From RGIG8745 sp045576655 (GTDB lineage: Bacteria; Bacteroidota; Bacteroidia; Bacteroidales; Bacteroidaceae), in assembly GCA_045576655.1 (NCBI GenBank), contig JAZNGW010000009.1:1-41170 (forward strand): 41,170 nucleotides of DNA, read 5' to 3'. This document shows positions 37,729 through 41,170 of the stretch, piece by piece. Both the position numbers and the translations under genes were made by a program. The notes under the pieces are model-generated. The model worked only from the letters and a program-made list of their open reading frames with translations. It did no database searches and had not been told where the DNA came from. The stretch's first letter is position 1. Every line of letters begins with the position of its first letter.

Positions 37729-40689
37729 ATGAACAACTTCAAGACCTTTCTACTCTTAACGGCACTACTCATGGGATGTGTAGAAACAAGCGCCATAGAA
37801 GCGGAGAAGGAATTTGCGGCAGACACAGAGAAGAATCCCAAGAAGGAGCGCACCATCATACTTTGGGGACACGTGAGAAACTCATTCACCAAGCAAGGGG
37901 TTCTCAATGCCAAAATTACGCTGATGACGTCGGACAGCATTGTCATTGACTCCATCCGCACCTGGCGAAACACAAACGACAAGGCGAAGGTGGATGCGGC
38001 ATACAGATTCTTCATCCCTGCCAAGCCTGCCAAATACATCATTCTTGCCCAGCACCCAGAATACGAGGACTGCTATGTCGACCACGAAGTGAAATACATT
38101 GCACGCAACACTTTCTTCGACGCCAAGTGGCACAACATGCGTCGCAAAAATCCGCATCCCGATCTGCATCAGATGCTTGACCAGGTGGTGGTGAAAGCCA
38201 CAAAGGTGAAAATCGCATACAAGGGCGACACGGTGGTATTCAATGCCGACGCCTTCAATATGCCAGAAGGCAGTATGCTCGACGCCCTCGTGAAGCAGTT
38301 GCCTGGCGCTGAACTAAAGGAAGACGGGCAGATATTCGTGAACGGCCGCAAGATTGACAATCTCACACTCAACGGTAAAGACTTCTTCAGAGGCGACAAC
38401 AAGGTTATGCTCGACAATCTGCCAAACTATATGGTCGAGGAAGTGAGCGTCTACAACAAATCCACAGAGAAGAGTGAATGGCTGGGGATTGATGTCGAAA
38501 AGAAAGAGTACACCATGGATGTACGTCTGAAGCGTGAATACTCCATCGGTTATATTGCCAACGCCGCTCTCGGCGGAGGAACAGAAGAACGGTACAAAGG
38601 ACGTCTTTTCGGATTACGATTCACCACAAACTCCCGTCTGACACTTTTTGCCGACCTGAACAACGTGAACGAGACACGAAGTCCTGGTAGCGAAGGGCAA
38701 TGGGACCCTACCAAACTAAGCACTGACGAGATAGCACTCAAGAAAGTCGGAGCAAGTCTGCTCATCGACCAGAAGGACAAAGTATGGATGGAGAAAGCCC
38801 AAATCACAGCAGGCTTTGTAGACAGGACTGCCATATCCCACATCACAACGGAAAGTTTCCTCAACTCAGGAAACGTATTCAGCCGTGCGGAAAATTGGTC
38901 AAAGAGCAAGGCTTTCGAGATAGCCGCAGCAAACGAGTTCACCCTGAAAAAACCTTTTTGGTTGCGGACTATGCTACAGTTCCACTACGCCAATTCCGAC
39001 GAAGACCGACATAACCGCAACGCACAGTTCAGCGCCAACCCCGCTCTTTTCGGAACAACACCTCAGATACTCGATTCCGTCTATAGCAGAACCCAATCTG
39101 CCGAACTCGCCAGCATACTGACCACTCGCTTAAGAGAGGAACGGTGTGGAGAGTCGAAAAACTACATGACTGATTTTAACGTGAACTTCGGTTACAAACT
39201 ACCGTGGGGCGACGACATTGACATATATGCAAACACCGGATACAACTGGGCAAACGGCAACACTCGCGAGGTGCAATCTGCCGACAGGAGCATCAGGAGC
39301 ATGGTGACAGACTATCGAAACAAATACTACGACAGAAAAAGCAAGGACCTGAGCATAGACAGCGAAGCGAAATACACAATCCACCAACTCAACAACTGGA
39401 ACTACAGTTTCTACACAAAGTTCTTCCGTTCATACAACTACAGCGACTTCGAAGCGTTCCGCCTCGACCTCCTCGACGGATGGGGTGCGGACAACATTCA
39501 CGACATCCACGCCCTGCCATCGACACGCGACTCCATGCTTCTTGCCATCGATGCCAACAACAGCAACGAGTTGTCAGGTTATCGGACAAAGTACATCCCC
39601 GGAACACGCATATACTACAACAAAGAGGGCAACGGCGAGTCCACATGGTTCTGCATCGACCTGCCTTTCCACACCGAAAACCGCAAATGCCGCTACACAA
39701 GTCTGCTGACCGACACCCTCGTCAGCCGCCGTAACCTCATCCCCACCCCATTAATAGAGTACACACGCCAAACCCACAACTACGACCGGCGCTATTACGC
39801 AAAATACGGCATGAGCTACAACCTGCCTGGCATGAGCCATTTTGTAGACGTGCGCAACGACCTCGACCCCATGAACATCTACGTGGGCAACCCCAATCTG
39901 AAGCCCGCCATCTCTCACGAGTTCGTCCTGGAATACAGCATACGCAAGCGCGAACGCAACCAAAACCTTGCTTTAGGAATGAACGCATGGCTGCGCACCA
40001 ACAGCATAGCCAACGGCTACACCTACAACCCCCACACCGGAGTCAGGACCTACCGTTCTGAGAATGTCAACGGTAATTGGAGCACATACTGGTTTGTCAA
40101 CTTCGGGCGCGACATCGACAAGCAGAAACGATGGAACTGGCAGACACGCACCAGTTTCAGCTATCATCGCAATGTCGACATCGCATCGACAGAAGGCACC
40201 GCCAACAGCAACGATCGCCTGAGCAAAGTGAACAACTGGCTGCTATACCAGTATCTGCGCCTCGCATACCAATGGGGCGACATCAAATTGGGCGCAAACG
40301 GCACATTGCAACACCGCACCCTCACCAGCCAACGGCAGAACTTCCAGACCATCCACACATGGGACTTCAACTACGGACTTACGTGCGAATACCAAATGCC
40401 CTTAAAACTCCAGCTTGCCACCGACATGAAGATGTACTCACGCCGAGGCTACGGCGACAGTTCGATGAACACCAACGACCTCGTATGGAACGCATCCCTC
40501 ACCCGCCCGTTGCTCAACGGCAGAATGCTCCTGAAAGTCGAGGGCTACGACCTGCTCAACCAGCTATCAGCAGTCTATAACAGCTATAATGCACAAGGAC
40601 GTTCCGAAACATGGTGCAACTCCATACCAAGCTACGTAATGCTACACCTCACATGGAAAATCAACGTGCAACCGAGAAAGAGGCTATGA
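37729..40689 (+). CDS. Outer-membrane beta-barrel protein with carboxypeptidase-regulatory-like and plug-like N-terminal domains
   Basis: A 986-residue outer-membrane protein. A hydrophobic start (FKTFLLLTALLMGCVETSA) is a signal peptide. Residues about 45-125 form a carboxypeptidase-regulatory-like domain (WGHVRNSFTKQGVLNAKITL), about 150-235 a plug-like segment (LDQVVVKATKVKIAYKGDTV, then KQLPGAELKEDGQIFVNGRK), and the rest a large barrel rich in alternating aromatic/polar strands ending MLHLTWKINVQPRKRL. It lacks an STN-type signalling domain. It belongs to the large family of Bacteroidota barrels related to TonB receptors; ligand unknown. The ATG at 37729 is preferred to an earlier one at 37687 that lacks a signal peptide. 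It follows the sigma locus and a terminator. Confidence 0.88.
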   Translation: MNNFKTFLLLTALLMGCVETSAIEAEKEFAADTEKNPKKERTIILWGHVRNSFTKQGVLNAKITLMTSDSIVIDSIRTWRNTNDKAKVDAAYRFFIPAKPAKYIILAQHPEYEDCYVDHEVKYIARNTFFDAKWHNMRRKNPHPDLHQMLDQVVVKATKVKIAYKGDTVVFNADAFNMPEGSMLDALVKQLPGAELKEDGQIFVNGRKIDNLTLNGKDFFRGDNKVMLDNLPNYMVEEVSVYNKSTEKSEWLGIDVEKKEYTMDVRLKREYSIGYIANAALGGGTEERYKGRLFGLRFTTNSRLTLFADLNNVNETRSPGSEGQWDPTKLSTDEIALKKVGASLLIDQKDKVWMEKAQITAGFVDRTAISHITTESFLNSGNVFSRAENWSKSKAFEIAAANEFTLKKPFWLRTMLQFHYANSDEDRHNRNAQFSANPALFGTTPQILDSVYSRTQSAELASILTTRLREERCGESKNYMTDFNVNFGYKLPWGDDIDIYANTGYNWANGNTREVQSADRSIRSMVTDYRNKYYDRKSKDLSIDSEAKYTIHQLNNWNYSFYTKFFRSYNYSDFEAFRLDLLDGWGADNIHDIHALPSTRDSMLLAIDANNSNELSGYRTKYIPGTRIYYNKEGNGESTWFCIDLPFHTENRKCRYTSLLTDTLVSRRNLIPTPLIEYTRQTHNYDRRYYAKYGMSYNLPGMSHFVDVRNDLDPMNIYVGNPNLKPAISHEFVLEYSIRKRERNQNLALGMNAWLRTNSIANGYTYNPHTGVRTYRSENVNGNWSTYWFVNFGRDIDKQKRWNWQTRTSFSYHRNVDIASTEGTANSNDRLSKVNNWLLYQYLRLAYQWGDIKLGANGTLQHRTLTSQRQNFQTIHTWDFNYGLTCEYQMPLKLQLATDMKMYSRRGYGDSSMNTNDLVWNASLTRPLLNGRMLLKVEGYDLLNQLSAVYNSYNAQGRSETWCNSIPSYVMLHLTWKINVQPRKRL

Positions 40690-40755
40690 CGATGACTGTT
40701 GACAATGACGATGGCTACCTATGGCGATAGCTACAAAGCTGGCACGTTCGATTAA

Positions 40756-40791
40756 AACGCTGCAGCGTTAGTCTGCAAACGCTTAAGCGTT
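40756..40791. repeat. Two adjacent 14-bp palindromes
   Basis: AACGCTGCAGCGTT (40756-40769) and AACGCTTAAGCGTT (40778-40791) are perfect palindromes sharing the same 5-bp arms, with centres 22 bp apart. They may be a two-unit relative of the 21-bp arrays. Confidence 0.85.
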
Positions 40792-40888
40792 GAGTAAGAA
40801 ATGCAGTCTGTAACCTTGCCGTTTCAGTAGTTTTTGGGGGAATAGCCGTAAACTTTTTCTTAGCACCCCATGCAGAAACTTAGCGAAA

Positions 40889-41016
40889 CCTCGGTAAATA
40901 TTTTGCAGCCCCTCGGAGAAAAGTATAAATAAAACTTATATTTGTAAGAATAAAACTAATATTTATATAAATAAAACTATTATTTGTACAAATATTACTT
41001 TTATTTATACTTTTCA
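40889..41016. repeat. Inverted second copy of the 21-bp AT-rich array
   Basis: The block 40912-41015 is the reverse complement of the array region around 25444-25548. The four 21-bp units (40927-41010) are identical to the first copy in inverted order. The left flank (ACCTCGGTAAATATTTT) also matches the first copy's far flank, while the right flank differs (TTTTCAGCGAAGGG in place of TTTTCTCCGAGG). Confidence 0.9.
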
Positions 41017-41040
41017 GCGAAGGGTCGGAAAGTAAGGAGT

Positions 41041-41170
41041 GTGGTTTAACGAATTTGGTTGACCTTTTCCGTCTTATTTATATCTTAGGTTGACTTGGTT
41101 TAAGATTAGTTTTAAATTTAGTTGACTATGTTTTTGCTTAGTTGTGTTTTGGGTTGTCCATTGTGGTTGT
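41041..41170 (-). repeat. Right arm of 130-bp window-terminal inverted repeat
   Basis: Reverse complement of 9-138 with two adjacent mismatches. It is preceded directly by one copy of the 22-bp left-edge unit (41018-41039), so the two edges share more than the arm, but the order of modules is different. Confidence 0.9.

Larger units (their letters stand above)
40690..41170. other. Intergenic repeat region at right window edge
   Basis: No gene is supported. It holds two adjacent 14-bp palindromes (40756-40791), the inverted copy of the 21-bp array (40889-41016), a single 22-bp unit matching the left-edge array (41018-41039) and the terminal inverted-repeat arm (41041-41170). Bases 40795-40885 show nothing recognisable. 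Confidence 0.7.

Noticed and set aside
37729..40689. SusC-type nutrient transporter
   Set aside because: No SusD partner, no STN domain and no typical SusC plug signature; it fits the general outer-membrane barrel family better.
9..41170. A 41-kb transposon or integrative element bounded by the terminal inverted repeat
   Set aside because: The interior is core metabolism (dnaN, rho, purB, asnS, arg genes) with no transposase, integrase or conjugation genes; assembly break at a dispersed repeat is simpler.

Overview
This window looks like a chromosomal contig from a Bacteroidales bacterium, most likely Prevotellaceae. Three things point there. Several genes have Bacteroidota-type promoters (a -7 box of the form TAnnTTTG, with or without a -33 TTTG). 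The gene orders are typical: argR / GNAT acyltransferase / argG / pspC / argC / argD, and rho next to a DivIC/FtsB-like gene. The surface proteins are also typical: a FISUMP lipoprotein, an outer-membrane barrel with a carboxypeptidase-regulatory-like N-terminus, and a BlaR1 homologue carrying plug-like and TonB domains. Genus-level assignment is inference.

Layout. 1-410: intergenic repeats plus the ilvE terminator. 411-3443 (-): dnaN, a DEDDh 3'-5' exonuclease and ilvE. 3589-5904 (+): an SSB-like DUF3127 protein, murF and a hexapeptide acetyltransferase. 5979-10884 (-): the arginine cluster argR, GNAT, argG, a frameshifted pspC, argC and argD. 11261-13602 (-): a BlaI repressor and a BlaR1-type sensor peptidase. 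13757-14206 (-): a half-length DUF2156-like protein. 14483-16850 (+): pta and ackA. 17184-18733 (-): tRNA-Val and asnS. 18830-24277 (-): a pseudouridine synthase with an RG-rich tail, purB, a small membrane protein, a divIC-like gene and rho. 24759-25127 (+): a rhodanese lipoprotein. 25755-35180 (-): a pectin-related block with a giant rhamnogalacturonan lyase, a GH2 enzyme, a FISUMP lipoprotein and an orphan duplicate of the GH2 C-terminus. 35474-40689 (+): ECF sigma factor, anti-sigma-like membrane protein, an orphan exported protein and a large outer-membrane barrel. 40690-41170: intergenic repeats.

How genes work together. The arg cluster makes ornithine/arginine precursors and is preceded by ArgR-box-like dyads, so ArgR probably controls it and itself. 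pta-ackA is the acetate/ATP pathway. BlaI-BlaR1 is a two-gene envelope-signal regulator with two operator-like dyads in front. The lyase and GH2 genes form a probable operon for rhamnogalacturonan-I breakdown. The sigma/anti-sigma pair probably controls its own locus, including the barrel.

The least-explained signal is in the non-coding DNA. At least four intergenic places carry tandem arrays of exactly or nearly four units of about 21 bp (two helical turns). The sequences are unrelated between loci, but in most units the centre is an imperfect palindrome with an odd central base. One array is enclosed by 20-bp perfect inverted repeats and recurs inverted 15 kb away. The two window ends are a 130-bp inverted repeat with only two mismatches, so the contig probably stopped in a dispersed repeat. 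Other points are a structured, switch-like leader before the FISUMP gene, a +1-type frameshift in pspC, and an SSB-like DDLPF tip on the DUF3127 protein.
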